Part shown: in pieces, positions 8,258-17,257 of the stretch | Numbering within the stretch: the first letter of the stretch is position 1 | Layout: the number at the start of each line of letters is the position of its first letter | From: Variovorax sp. OV700 | GTDB taxonomy: Bacteria > Pseudomonadota > Gammaproteobacteria > Burkholderiales > Burkholderiaceae_C | Length of the DNA stretch: 64,000 bases | Direction of reading: 5' to 3' | Assembly (NCBI RefSeq): GCF_900099805.1 | Contig: NZ_FNDR01000006.1 | Location: 124,001-188,000 of the forward strand | Notes under the pieces: model-generated | What the model was told of the DNA's origin: nothing | Seen by the model: only the letters and a program-made list of their open reading frames with translations | The model's database searches: none | Made by a program: the position numbers and the translations under genes

Positions 8258-9160
8258 TCAGGCCGCCTGCTCGATCGCCTCGCGCATGCAGCGCGTGATG
8301 CCGCGCACCGCCACCGAATCGGGCTTGCCCGCAAAACGCAGCGCGCGCACCGGCACCGGAATGTGCGGCTCCAGCGCCAGCACGTCGACCTTGGTGCCGT
8401 CGGCCGAACGGGCCGTGCATCCATCGACCAGCGCCACGCCCAGCCCATGGTGCGCCATCGACAGCGCCGCGTGATAGGTCTGCACCGTGACCACCGCCTG
8501 CTGAAAGCCCACGCCCGCCTGGCGGCAGGCCTGGCTCAGGCTGGTGCCCACCGGGTCGCGGCTGTCGAGCCCGATGACGGGCCGGTCGACCAGGTCGTGC
8601 AGCGCCACCGAACCGTTTCGCACCAGCGCGCGCGGAAGCATTCCCTTGGGCGCGATGCACACCATGCGCGTGTCGGCCAGCGTTTCCTGCGTGAGCGAGG
8701 GATGCACCGCCGGGCTGAAGACAAAGCCCACGTCGGCCTCTTGCAGCAACAGCGCCGACATGATCTGCGGCGAGTGCAGCGACTCGACGGTGATCGAATA
8801 GCCCGGGTGCTTTTCGCGGAAAGCCTTGAGCGCGCGCGGCAGCACCTCGTAGCTCAGCGCCAGCACGCTCAGGATGCGCAGTTCTCCGGTGTCGCTGCCC
8901 GCGCGCAGGTTGGCGGCAAGGCGCTGCACCTCGTCGAGCTGCGCGAACAGCCGTTCGATGTGCGGATACAGCGTGAGCGCCTCGGTGGTCGGCGTGAGCC
9001 GGCCCTTGGCGCGCTGAAACAGCGGAAAGCCCAGCTGCAGCTCGGCATGCTGCAAGGTGCGGCTCACCGCCGGCTGCGTGATGTTGATGAGCCGTGCCGC
9101 CGCGCTCACACTCCCCGTGAGCATGATTGCGTTGAAGACCTCGATGTGGCGCAGGCGCAT
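8258..9160 (-). CDS. LysR-family transcriptional regulator
   Basis: LTTR of 300 residues. An N-terminal winged helix (RLRHIEVFNAIMLTGSVSAAARLINITQPAVSRTLQ) is followed by a ~200-residue inducer-binding domain. The start was set at the ATG at 9160 because the upstream in-frame codon at 9181 is TTG and overlaps the end of the carboxypeptidase gene. It is similar in layout to regulators of amino-acid or opine catabolism, and sits between the DadA-like gene (convergent) and the M20 carboxypeptidase (same strand, 8 nt before), either of which may be its target. The inducer is unknown. Confidence 0.92.
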   Translation of the reverse strand: MRLRHIEVFNAIMLTGSVSAAARLINITQPAVSRTLQHAELQLGFPLFQRAKGRLTPTTEALTLYPHIERLFAQLDEVQRLAANLRAGSDTGELRILSVLALSYEVLPRALKAFREKHPGYSITVESLHSPQIMSALLLQEADVGFVFSPAVHPSLTQETLADTRMVCIAPKGMLPRALVRNGSVALHDLVDRPVIGLDSRDPVGTSLSQACRQAGVGFQQAVVTVQTYHAALSMAHHGLGVALVDGCTARSADGTKVDVLALEPHIPVPVRALRFAGKPDSVAVRGITRCMREAIEQAA

Positions 9161-9167
9161 GGCCGAC

Positions 9168-10454
9168 TCAGTTGCCTGCAACCTTGCTGCGGGAGAGATC
9201 CATCACCATGCGGGTTGCAAGATAGAGCCTCGGCTCGATGGAGTCGACCAGCACGTATTCGGCGTCCGCCGAATGCGCGCCAAAGCCCTGAAGGCCAAAG
9301 CGCTCGACCACCGGCGCCTTGGTCTTGAGCGCTGCAAATGCGGCATCGGTGCCGCCACCGGCCACCGCATCGTCGGCGCCCAACGGCTTGCCGAGCTCGT
9401 CCTTGTAGATCTGCTGCGCATGCTTTGCGAGCGCGCGCGAGGCATCGGTGGCCTCGAGCGGCGGGCGACGGCGCTCGAACTTCATCTCGACCTTGGCCTC
9501 CGGAATCAGCTGCTTCTTCACGCGCTCCTGCACCTGCTGCTCGATGCGGTCGTAGTCGCTTACCTTGAGCACGCGCACGTCGGCGCCCGCGGTGGCGCTG
9601 GCCGGAATCACGTTGCGGTTGCTGCCCGACTTCGAAATGGTCCAGTTCATCTTGAGCCCCGTGGCCGGATCGGACAAGTCTCGCATCTGCAGGATCTGGT
9701 GCGAGAGCTCGTAGAGCGCGTTCACGCCCTGCTCCGGCGCGGAACCCGCATGCGAGGCCTTGCCTGTCACGTTCAATGCCACCGAGGCAATGCCCGCGGT
9801 GGCGAGCGAGAGCTTGTCTTCCTTGACCGACGCGCCCTCGAACGACAGCACCGCGTCGTGCTCGCCGCCCAGTCGAGTGATGAGCGCGCGCGAACCGGGA
9901 GAACTGATTTCCTCGTCGCCGTTGATCAGCACGGTGAGCGTGCCGTAGTCCTTGAACTTGAGCGCCTGCAGCATCGCGACCGTGTGCGTGATGACCGCGA
10001 CCCCCTGCTTGTCGTCGGCAATGCCCAGGCCGTAGGCCTTGTCGCCTTCGACGCGGAATGGCTGCTTGTTGAGCATGCCCACGGTGTAGACCGTGTCCAT
10101 GTGCGCAATGAGCATGATCTTCTTTTTGCCCGTGCCCTTGAAGGTAGCGCGCACGACACGGCCGATCTTCTCGGGCGTGTCCTCCATGCGGTAGGCGTCG
10201 GCGCTCGGATCGATGAGCTCGACCTCGCCGCCCATGGCCTTGAACTTGGCGGCGATGAGATCGGAGATCTTCTCCAGGCCTTCAAGATCGCGGCTGCCGG
10301 ATTCGATCGAGACCAGCTCCTTCAGCGTCTCGAGCAGCGCGGGCGTTTCCTTGGCGGCGAGCGTGGCGATGCGCGCATCGGGCGCGGCAAAAGCGCTGCC
10401 GAGCCATGCGGCGCAGACGGCGGCGAGCAGGAACTTGCGAGGCTGGATTTTCAT
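9168..10454 (-). CDS. Secreted M20 metallopeptidase, glutamate carboxypeptidase (CPG2-like)
   Basis: Zinc carboxypeptidase of 428 residues with a Sec signal peptide (cut near GSAFA-AP, residue 24). Two-zinc site motifs are in order: LIAHMDTV (His118, Asp120), GIADDKQG (Asp147/148), GDEEISSPGS (Glu181/182), and a late His in FGAHSADAEY. A dimerisation insert lies in the middle (TGKASHAGS, residues ~230-240). Pseudomonas CPG2 frees glutamate from folates and acyl-glutamates. Here, beside an acidic-amino-acid binding protein, racemase and D-amino-acid dehydrogenase, the enzyme could supply glutamate from periplasmic peptides or conjugates; that link is inference. The LysR gene follows 8 nt downstream. 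Confidence 0.9.
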   Translation of the reverse strand: MKIQPRKFLLAAVCAAWLGSAFAAPDARIATLAAKETPALLETLKELVSIESGSRDLEGLEKISDLIAAKFKAMGGEVELIDPSADAYRMEDTPEKIGRVVRATFKGTGKKKIMLIAHMDTVYTVGMLNKQPFRVEGDKAYGLGIADDKQGVAVITHTVAMLQALKFKDYGTLTVLINGDEEISSPGSRALITRLGGEHDAVLSFEGASVKEDKLSLATAGIASVALNVTGKASHAGSAPEQGVNALYELSHQILQMRDLSDPATGLKMNWTISKSGSNRNVIPASATAGADVRVLKVSDYDRIEQQVQERVKKQLIPEAKVEMKFERRRPPLEATDASRALAKHAQQIYKDELGKPLGADDAVAGGGTDAAFAALKTKAPVVERFGLQGFGAHSADAEYVLVDSIEPRLYLATRMVMDLSRSKVAGN

Positions 10455-10488
10455 GGGCTTGGTTCTTCCTTCTTGGTCGGACGGGGGG

Positions 10489-13311
10489 TCAGTGCGCCTT
10501 GTCCCAGTTGGGACCGATGCCGATCTCAGCGAGCAGCGGCACCTTGAGTTCGGCCACGCTGGCCATCAGGCGCGGAATTTCGGTGCGCACCCACTCGACC
10601 TCGGTGTCAGGCACTTCGAACACCAGTTCATCGTGCACCTGCATGATCATCCTGGTGGCGCGTTTCTCGTCGTCAAGCACGTTCTGTACCTTAATCATGC
10701 TCAGCTTGATCAGGTCGGCGGCCGTGCCTTGCATCGGCGCGTTGATGGCCGCGCGCTCGGCACCGCCGCGGCGCGGGCCATTGGGCGAGTTGATCTCGGG
10801 CAGGTACAGGCGCCGTCCGAACACGGTCTCGACATAGCCCTTTTCTTTTGCCAGCGCCTTGGTCTCGTCCATGTATGCCTTCACGCCCGGGTAGCGCGCG
10901 AAGTAGCGTTCGATGTAGGAGGCCGCGGCCTTGGTCTCGATCCCCAGGTTGCGCGCAAGCCCGAAGCTGCTCATGCCGTAGATGAGCCCGAAGTTGATCA
11001 CCTTTGCGTAGCGGCGCTGCTCGCTCGACACCTGGTCGGGCGTGGAGCCGAACACTTCCGCCGCGGTGGCGCGGTGCACGTCGATGCCTTCGCGGAACGC
11101 GCGCAGCAGCGACTCGTCGCCGCTGATGTGGGCCATGATGCGCAGCTCGATCTGCGAGTAGTCGGCGCTGGCAATCACGCTGCCGGCCGGCGCAATGAAG
11201 GCTTCGCGCACGCGGCGGCCTTCGGGCGTGCGGATCGGAATGTTCTGCAGGTTGGGATCGTTGCTCGACAGGCGCCCCGTGACCGCCACCGCCTGCGCAT
11301 AGTGCGTGTGGACGCGGCCAGTGCGCGGATTGGCCAGCTGGCCGAGCTTGTCGGTGTAGGTGCCCTTGAGCTTGGACAAGCCGCGGTGCTCGAGGATCTT
11401 GGCCGGCAACGGATAGTCTTCGGCCAGTTTCTCGAGCACTTCTTCGTCCGTGCTGGGTGCGCCGCTCGGCGTTTTCTTGACCACCGGCAGGCCCAGCTTG
11501 GTGAAGAAGATCTCGCCGATCTGCTTGGGCGAACCCAGGTTGAACGGCTGGCCCGCGATCTCGTAGGCCTCCTGCTCGAGCGCCATGATGCGCGTGCCAA
11601 GCTCGTGGCTTTGCGCCGCGAGCGTGGGCGCGTCGATCAGCACACCATTGCGCTCGACGCGGTAGAGCGCCTCGCTCGAATCCATCTCGAGCTGGTAGAT
11701 GAAGCGCAGCTTTTCGTCGCGCTCGATCTGCGGCCACAGCGCCAGGTGAACGTCGAGCGTCTGGTCGCTGTCCTCGCATGAATACTCGGCGGCCTTGGCA
11801 ATGTCGACCTGGCTGAACGGGATCTGGTGCGCGCCCTTGCCGCACAGGTCTTCGTACGAGATGCCGCTGCGGCCCAGGTGGCGTTCGGCCAGGCTCGCGA
11901 GGCCGTGCGGCCGGTGCGCCTCGAGCACGTAGCTCTGCAGCATGGTGTCGTGCGCATAGCCCTGCACCTCGATGCCGTGGTTGGCGAGCACGTGGCGGTC
12001 GTACTTGATGTGCTGGCCGAGCTTTTTCTTCTGAGGGTTTTCGAGCCAGGGCTTGAGCTTGGCCAACACTTCGTCGATGGGCAGCTGCGCGGGCGCGTCG
12101 GGATAGTTGTGCGCGAGCGGCACGTAGGCTGCCTCGCCGGGCTCGACGCTGAAGCTCAGGCCGACGATGCGCGCGACCATTTCGTCGAGCGAGGTGGTCT
12201 CGGTATCGATGGCGGCCAGCTCGGCGGCCTCGAGCTTGGCGAGCCAGGCGTCCAACTGCTCCCAGCTCGTGATGGTCTCGTACTTCAGGTTGCTCGCGGG
12301 CGATGCCGCCTCCATCGCGCCGAGGTCCGCCGATTCGTCGAACAACCCGCCCTGGTCGCTGCTTGCCGCGGCGCCGCGGGCCATCTGCTTCTTGTTGTTT
12401 TCCTCGATCAGCTCGGGCGGCACTTCCAGTGCTTCGAGCGACTTGACCAGGCTCTTGAAGCCGAACCTCTCGTAGAAGGGCTTGAGCTCGGCAGTTTGCG
12501 GCGCGCCCACTGGCAAGCCTTCGAGCGACGGGAGGCCCGTGACGTGCCCGGCCAGGTCGCAATCGGTGCGGATGGTGACGAGGTTCTTGCTCAAGGGCAG
12601 CTTGTCGAGTGCCTTGCGCAGGTTCTCGCCGGCCTGGCCTTTGACCTCGGCGGCGCGTTCTATCAGCGCGTCGAGCGAACCGTATTCGAGCAGCCACTTG
12701 GCAGCAGTCTTCGGGCCGACCTTCTCGACGCCGGGCACGTTGTCGACCGCATCGCCGACCAGCGTCTGGTAGTCGATCATCAAATTGGGCGGCACGCCGA
12801 ATTCCGCCGTGACCCCGGCCACATCGCGCCTCTTGCCGTTCATCGTGTCGATGATGGTGATGTGCTCGTCCACCAGTTGGCTCAGGTCCTTGTCGCCGCT
12901 GGACACGATGACCTCGACGCCCTGCCGCGCCGCCGTCCGGGCGAGCGTACCGATCACGTCGTCGGCCTCGATGTCGGGCACGCAGAGCACCGGCCAACCC
13001 ATGAGCTTCACCACCTCGTGGATGGGTTCGATCTGGCTGCGCAGATCGTCGGGCATGGGGGAGCGGTTGGCCTTGTATTCGGGATACAGGTCGTCGCGGA
13101 AGGTCTTGCCGGGCGCATCGAAGATGCAGGCCGCGTAATCGGCGCGGACCTCGCGGCGCAGCGCGGTCATCATGTTGATCATGCCGCGGATGGCGCCGGT
13201 CGCGGGGCTTTTCGGATCGCCGGGCACGGCCCGCAGGTCGGGCATGGCATGGAAGGCGCGGTAAAGATAGCTCGAGCCATCGACGAGCAGCAGCGTTTTC
13301 TTGTCGGTCAT
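10489..13311 (-). CDS. polA: DNA polymerase I
   Basis: Repair and Okazaki-fragment-processing polymerase of 940 residues, full length. Three domains are present. The 5' nuclease (about 1-300) has LLVDGSSYLYRAFHA and SSGDKDLSQLV. The 3'-5' exonuclease (about 330-540) has the DxE motif AIDTETTSLD, so proofreading residues look intact. The polymerase (about 560-940) has ASADYSQIELR (motif A), RRYAKVINFGLIYGMSSFG (motif B/O helix) and QVHDELVFEV (motif C). The start at 13311 (MTDKKTLLLVDG) was chosen over a 16-codon longer frame. It lies divergent from the DUF2782 gene and thrB, an arrangement also seen in Pseudomonas. Confidence 0.97.
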   Translation of the reverse strand: MTDKKTLLLVDGSSYLYRAFHAMPDLRAVPGDPKSPATGAIRGMINMMTALRREVRADYAACIFDAPGKTFRDDLYPEYKANRSPMPDDLRSQIEPIHEVVKLMGWPVLCVPDIEADDVIGTLARTAARQGVEVIVSSGDKDLSQLVDEHITIIDTMNGKRRDVAGVTAEFGVPPNLMIDYQTLVGDAVDNVPGVEKVGPKTAAKWLLEYGSLDALIERAAEVKGQAGENLRKALDKLPLSKNLVTIRTDCDLAGHVTGLPSLEGLPVGAPQTAELKPFYERFGFKSLVKSLEALEVPPELIEENNKKQMARGAAASSDQGGLFDESADLGAMEAASPASNLKYETITSWEQLDAWLAKLEAAELAAIDTETTSLDEMVARIVGLSFSVEPGEAAYVPLAHNYPDAPAQLPIDEVLAKLKPWLENPQKKKLGQHIKYDRHVLANHGIEVQGYAHDTMLQSYVLEAHRPHGLASLAERHLGRSGISYEDLCGKGAHQIPFSQVDIAKAAEYSCEDSDQTLDVHLALWPQIERDEKLRFIYQLEMDSSEALYRVERNGVLIDAPTLAAQSHELGTRIMALEQEAYEIAGQPFNLGSPKQIGEIFFTKLGLPVVKKTPSGAPSTDEEVLEKLAEDYPLPAKILEHRGLSKLKGTYTDKLGQLANPRTGRVHTHYAQAVAVTGRLSSNDPNLQNIPIRTPEGRRVREAFIAPAGSVIASADYSQIELRIMAHISGDESLLRAFREGIDVHRATAAEVFGSTPDQVSSEQRRYAKVINFGLIYGMSSFGLARNLGIETKAAASYIERYFARYPGVKAYMDETKALAKEKGYVETVFGRRLYLPEINSPNGPRRGGAERAAINAPMQGTAADLIKLSMIKVQNVLDDEKRATRMIMQVHDELVFEVPDTEVEWVRTEIPRLMASVAELKVPLLAEIGIGPNWDKAH

Positions 13312-13408
13312 CGGGCCATTTTGCCGTGCCCGGACCGAGCTCCCGAACCACGGCGGCAAGCGCCGCCCGCCGACACGCCGGAGGCGGGCCCGAGCCTACA
13401 ATCGTTGC

Positions 13409-13774
13409 ATGCCTAGCCCCACACTCCTGGTCGCCCGCCGCATCCTGCTGGCGCTGGCCTTTGCCGTCCCTTTTGCCGCCGTCCAGGCGCAGCCCGCACC
13501 CGCTGGCGCCTCCGGGTCGCCCGAGCCGCTACAAAATCAGGAGCAGGCCGACGGCCGTCGCAACCAGAAGGTCGAGCACATTCACACGGAAGACAGCGGC
13601 GCCTCGGTCGACGAGGTGCGCTACGGAGGCCGCACGCAAAGCATCAACGTGAAGCCCAAGGCCAACGTGCCGGGCTACGAGGTGCGGCCGAACGACCCAG
13701 GCGCGCGAACGGGTTCGGGCGAAGCGAACTCGAACGGCAACGGCGCCCGGGTCTGGAACGTGATGAAGTTCTGA
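13409..13774 (+). CDS. DUF2782-type periplasmic protein
   Basis: Small protein of 121 residues with an N-terminal signal peptide (RRILLALAFAVPFAAVQA) and a short soluble remainder. The remainder contains KVEHIHTEDSGASVDEVRYGG and ends GARVWNVMKF. This layout (polar, tandem HIHTED-type start, basic centre, W near the end) fits the DUF2782 family, which in Pseudomonas also lies between polA and the homoserine kinase gene. Function is unknown. It begins 97 nt from the divergent polA start and is followed 43 nt later by thrB, so it probably shares the thrB promoter. Confidence 0.8.
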   Translation: MPSPTLLVARRILLALAFAVPFAAVQAQPAPAGASGSPEPLQNQEQADGRRNQKVEHIHTEDSGASVDEVRYGGRTQSINVKPKANVPGYEVRPNDPGARTGSGEANSNGNGARVWNVMKF

Positions 13775-13817
13775 CCGTGCCGCGCATTCAATCCGCAGCG
13801 ACACGCTGAGCACCGCC

Positions 13818-14864
13818 ATGGCAGTTTTTACCGAAGTCGATTTCGGCGAGGCCGACGCGCTCGTGCAGCGCCTGGGCCTGGGCCCTCTGCGCGAGCTTCG
13901 CGGCATCGAGGGTGGCATCGAGAACACCAACTACTTTGCGACCACCGAGAGCGGTGAGTTCGTGCTGACGCTGTTCGAGCGCCTGGGCGCCGAGCAGCTT
14001 CCTTACTACCTTTGTCTCATGAAGCACTTGGCGGGCGGCGGCCTGCCGGTGCCGGAGCCCGTCGCCGATCCGGCCATCCAGCCGCCGTCGGGGCACGCGC
14101 TGACGATCCCCGCGAACGCCCCGTGCGAACTGCTGCTCAAGGTGGCGGGCAAGCCGGCGGCGCTGGTGCAGCGGCTCTCGGGCCGGAGCGAACTCGCACC
14201 ACGTGCCGCGCATTGCACCGAACTGGGCGCCCTGCTGGCGCGCATGCACATCGCTGCGCGCGACTTTCCGCGCATCCAGCCGAACCTGCGCGGCCTGGCC
14301 TGGTGGAACGACACCGTCCCGGTAGTGCTGCCCTACGTCGATGAATCGCAAGCGGGGTTGCTGCGCGCCGAACTCGCCTACCAGAACCACGTGGCCGAGT
14401 CGTCGGCCTACGCGGCGCTGCCGCGCGGGCCCGTGCACGCCGACATGTTCCGCGACAACGTGATGTTCGCCACCGGCGAAAACGCCGGCGTGGCACCGCG
14501 CCTGACCGGCGTTTTCGACTTCTACTTTGCCGGCACCGACACATGGCTGTTCGACTTGGCCGTGTGCCTGAACGACTGGGCCATCGACCTCCCGACCGGA
14601 CAGCACGACGCCGAACGCGCCGACGCGCTGCTGGCGGCCTATGAAACCGTTCGCCCGCTCAACGCGGCCGAGCGCGCCCTGCTGCCCGCCATGCTGCGCG
14701 CCGCGGCGCTGCGCTTCTGGATCTCGCGGCTCTGGGACTTTCACCTGCCGCGCGAAGCCAGCATGCTGAAGCCGCACGACCCGGCGCACTTCGAGCGCGT
14801 GCTGCGCGAGCGCGCCGCCCATCCGCACGCCATGGCGCAGTCGCTCGAACCGCTGGCCGCCTGA
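13818..14864 (+). CDS. thrB: Homoserine kinase (APH-fold, type II)
   Basis: Phosphorylates L-homoserine with ATP in threonine biosynthesis. It has 348 residues and belongs to the aminoglycoside-phosphotransferase-fold ThrB found in proteobacteria, not the GHMP-fold enzyme of E. coli. Visible motifs are the N-terminal nucleotide loop EGGIENTNYF, the catalytic loop GPVHADMFRDN (His207, Asp209, Asn214) and the metal-binding VFDFYFAGTD (Asp234). It is flanked upstream by DUF2782 and downstream, 10 nt away, by a BPSS1780-type membrane protein, a conserved block next to polA. Confidence 0.93.
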   Translation: MAVFTEVDFGEADALVQRLGLGPLRELRGIEGGIENTNYFATTESGEFVLTLFERLGAEQLPYYLCLMKHLAGGGLPVPEPVADPAIQPPSGHALTIPANAPCELLLKVAGKPAALVQRLSGRSELAPRAAHCTELGALLARMHIAARDFPRIQPNLRGLAWWNDTVPVVLPYVDESQAGLLRAELAYQNHVAESSAYAALPRGPVHADMFRDNVMFATGENAGVAPRLTGVFDFYFAGTDTWLFDLAVCLNDWAIDLPTGQHDAERADALLAAYETVRPLNAAERALLPAMLRAAALRFWISRLWDFHLPREASMLKPHDPAHFERVLRERAAHPHAMAQSLEPLAA

Positions 14865-14874
14865 TCCTCAAAAA

Positions 14875-15705
14875 ATGAAACTCCACCTCGTGCCGGCGCG
14901 AACCGGCGCCGAATGGGTCCGCCTCGGGCTCAAGACTTTCTGGCGCCAGCCGCTCGCCTTCATCTCGCTGTTCTTCCTGCTGATGGCGCTGATCTCGACG
15001 GTGTCGCTGCTGCCGCTCGTCGGCAGCGTGCTGGCGCCGGTGCTGCTGCCCTTCATGACGTTGGGCCTGATGGTGGCCACTTCGGTGGCGTACACCGACA
15101 ACGCCGAGGGCATCGGCACCGAAGGGCACACGCAGCGCCCCACCGGCTCCGCCATGTTCATCGCCGTGGCCGGCGCCATGCGGGCCGAGTGGCGTTCACT
15201 GGTCAAGCTCGGCGTGATCTCCGCGCTGTACTTCGTGGTGGCCGTGCTGCTGACCACGTTCGTCGACGGCGGCCAGCTTGCCAAGGCCTACCTGCTCGAC
15301 GAAGCGCTCACGCCCGAGGTGATGGCGAGCAGCGACTTCCAGGTGGCACGCATGCTCCTGATGTGCCTGAACCTGCCGCTCTCGCTCGCCATGTGGCATG
15401 CACCCGCGCTCGTGCACTGGCACCGCGTGGAACCGGTGAAGAGCGTGTTCTTCAGCGTGGTCGCGCTGTTTCGCAACTTTGGCGCCTATGCGCTGTTCGG
15501 CCTAGCGTGGCTGGGCGTGTTCCTCATCGCCGGCATCGGCATCGGCCTGATCGCCACCGTGGTGATCGGCTTTGGCGCGGTAGGCGGCGGTGCCGGCGCG
15601 GCGGCCATCGGCAACGTGCTGATCGTCGGCATGGCGCTGGTGCTCGCGGCCATGTCGATGAGCTCGACCTGGTTCACCTTCCGCGACAGCTTCGATCCGA
15701 ACTGA
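14875..15705 (+). CDS. BPSS1780-family membrane protein
   Basis: Inner-membrane protein of 276 residues with about six hydrophobic segments; the first is FISLFFLLMALISTVSLLPLVG and the last a Gly/Ala-rich pair ending WFTFRDSF. It resembles the BPSS1780 family of unknown function. It starts 10 nt after thrB, so it is likely co-transcribed with it. No catalytic residues are recognisable. The C-terminal half contains a glycine-rich stretch (FGAVGGGAGAAAIGN) between membrane segments. Confidence 0.85.
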   Translation: MKLHLVPARTGAEWVRLGLKTFWRQPLAFISLFFLLMALISTVSLLPLVGSVLAPVLLPFMTLGLMVATSVAYTDNAEGIGTEGHTQRPTGSAMFIAVAGAMRAEWRSLVKLGVISALYFVVAVLLTTFVDGGQLAKAYLLDEALTPEVMASSDFQVARMLLMCLNLPLSLAMWHAPALVHWHRVEPVKSVFFSVVALFRNFGAYALFGLAWLGVFLIAGIGIGLIATVVIGFGAVGGGAGAAAIGNVLIVGMALVLAAMSMSSTWFTFRDSFDPN

Positions 15706-15724
15706 AGGCGCCGCGGCCGACGGG

Positions 15725-17257
15725 TCAGTCGGCCAGCGCCCGGTCCTTGCGAAGGCTCGCGAAAAGCGACCAAGCCATGCCGGCCAGCAACAGCAGGCCC
15801 ACACCCAACGCGCCCCACAGCCACCACTTGCGGAAGGGGTCGGGTTGCACTGGAACGGGCAATTGCGCGGCTGCGGCCACCACCGCTTCGACAGCGGCCA
15901 CCGGCGCCGGCGGCAGCGTGACGGAGGCTTCGCCGGCCGTCACGGGCTTGCTGGGCGAATAGCCCGGCAACAGCGTGGCCAGCGGCAAGGCGGCGCCCGG
16001 AGCGCCGCCTTGCACCACCTGCTTTTCGGGCGCCGTATTCCAGCTCAGCGAAAACGGCGCGGCGCCCTGGGCCAGGAGCACCAGCGTGCGCGGCGTGGCG
16101 CCTACCGCAATCGTCGGCGGCGTGGGGCCCAGCACGCTCACCGGCCCCGCCGTGCGCAGCCGCAAATGCGAGTAGCTCCTGCCATCGAGCGCCAGCAACG
16201 GCGAACGCGCCTCGCCAGCCCCTTGCGCAAGGCGGTACACCACCGTGTCGAGCAGCGGCACTTCACCGGGGCTGCTTGCAGCGGGCGCTGGCCGGCGTTG
16301 CTGGTGCCGCAGCGCATATAGCGGATTGCGTGGAACAAATACCGGCTCGGCGGCCGCCGGCGTAGCGGTGAACAGGCCTGAAACACCGACCTGCGCCAGC
16401 GTGTTGACGTCGGCCAGGTCGACGCGCAGGCTTTCCACCGGAAGGCCGCGCGGCAGCGCGTAGTCGCAATGGTCGGTGCCGCAACGCTCGGGCTTGAGCG
16501 CGCTCGTCCATTGGAGCGGTGCCACGGGCTCGACCTCTTGTACGCTGTCGATCGCAACACCGGTCAGCGGTGCGCCGTTTTGCGGATCGCTCCAGCGCAG
16601 GCGCAGGAAGCGCGCATGCACACCGCCGAGGTCGACCGCGAGGCGCTCGATGGTTTGGCCGCCGTGTGCCAGCCGCACCAGTTGCTCTTCGCCGCCAACC
16701 GGCCGCCAATGCCGCAGGTCGTCGCTGGCTTCGAGCCTGAAGGCGAACAGGCCGCGCGCCGCGGGCGCCACGTCGAAGCGCGCCTGTAGCAGGCCACCCT
16801 TGAGCTGGCTCGCATCGATCAGCCACTGCGCCGCTTCCGCCGGCTTGCGCGCCGGGTTGCGGGCCAGTGCCAGCGAACCGTCGGGCCGCACTCTGAAGCC
16901 CAGCGATGCGTCTTCAGCCGAGTCGGCGGTGCCCGAAGCAGTCGCGGGCAGCGCGAAGATCGGCACCTCCTTGGACGTGAATTGCGGCTCAGCGGCCTCG
17001 TTGCGCAGCCATGCGTAGGGCACGGCGTTACCGGCGGCATTGCGCACACGCAGATCGCGCAGGTCGCCGTATGCAGCATGGGCGTAGATGCCGAGCGGCA
17101 GCGCGAGCCGGTAGTAGGGGCCGTTGCCTTGCAAGGCGATGGGAGCCGTCGCGGTGGTCGGGCGCTGCGCCCCGGCCACACCCAGCCAGCCCACAGCCAC
17201 AACCGCGGCCAGACGAACGCACACCGTGCGGCGCAATGCCTTCACACCCTGCTTCAC
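15725..17257 (-). CDS. DUF3999 family membrane-anchored protein
   Basis: Protein of 510 residues with an N-terminal signal (TVCVRLAAVVAVGWLGVAGAQ), a large periplasmic beta-rich region and one C-terminal membrane helix (WWLWGALGVGLLLLAGMAW) followed by a short basic tail. This topology and content fit DUF3999, a partner of DUF2339 proteins. The start is a GTG at 17257: a strong AAGGAGGT lies 5 nt before it, and it overlaps the stop of the upstream DUF2339 gene as GTGA. The longer frame extending to 18445 reads through DUF2339 in the wrong frame and is rejected. Function is unknown; by its pairing it probably works with the DUF2339 protein in the envelope. Confidence 0.87.
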   Translation of the reverse strand: MKQGVKALRRTVCVRLAAVVAVGWLGVAGAQRPTTATAPIALQGNGPYYRLALPLGIYAHAAYGDLRDLRVRNAAGNAVPYAWLRNEAAEPQFTSKEVPIFALPATASGTADSAEDASLGFRVRPDGSLALARNPARKPAEAAQWLIDASQLKGGLLQARFDVAPAARGLFAFRLEASDDLRHWRPVGGEEQLVRLAHGGQTIERLAVDLGGVHARFLRLRWSDPQNGAPLTGVAIDSVQEVEPVAPLQWTSALKPERCGTDHCDYALPRGLPVESLRVDLADVNTLAQVGVSGLFTATPAAAEPVFVPRNPLYALRHQQRRPAPAASSPGEVPLLDTVVYRLAQGAGEARSPLLALDGRSYSHLRLRTAGPVSVLGPTPPTIAVGATPRTLVLLAQGAAPFSLSWNTAPEKQVVQGGAPGAALPLATLLPGYSPSKPVTAGEASVTLPPAPVAAVEAVVAAAAQLPVPVQPDPFRKWWLWGALGVGLLLLAGMAWSLFASLRKDRALAD

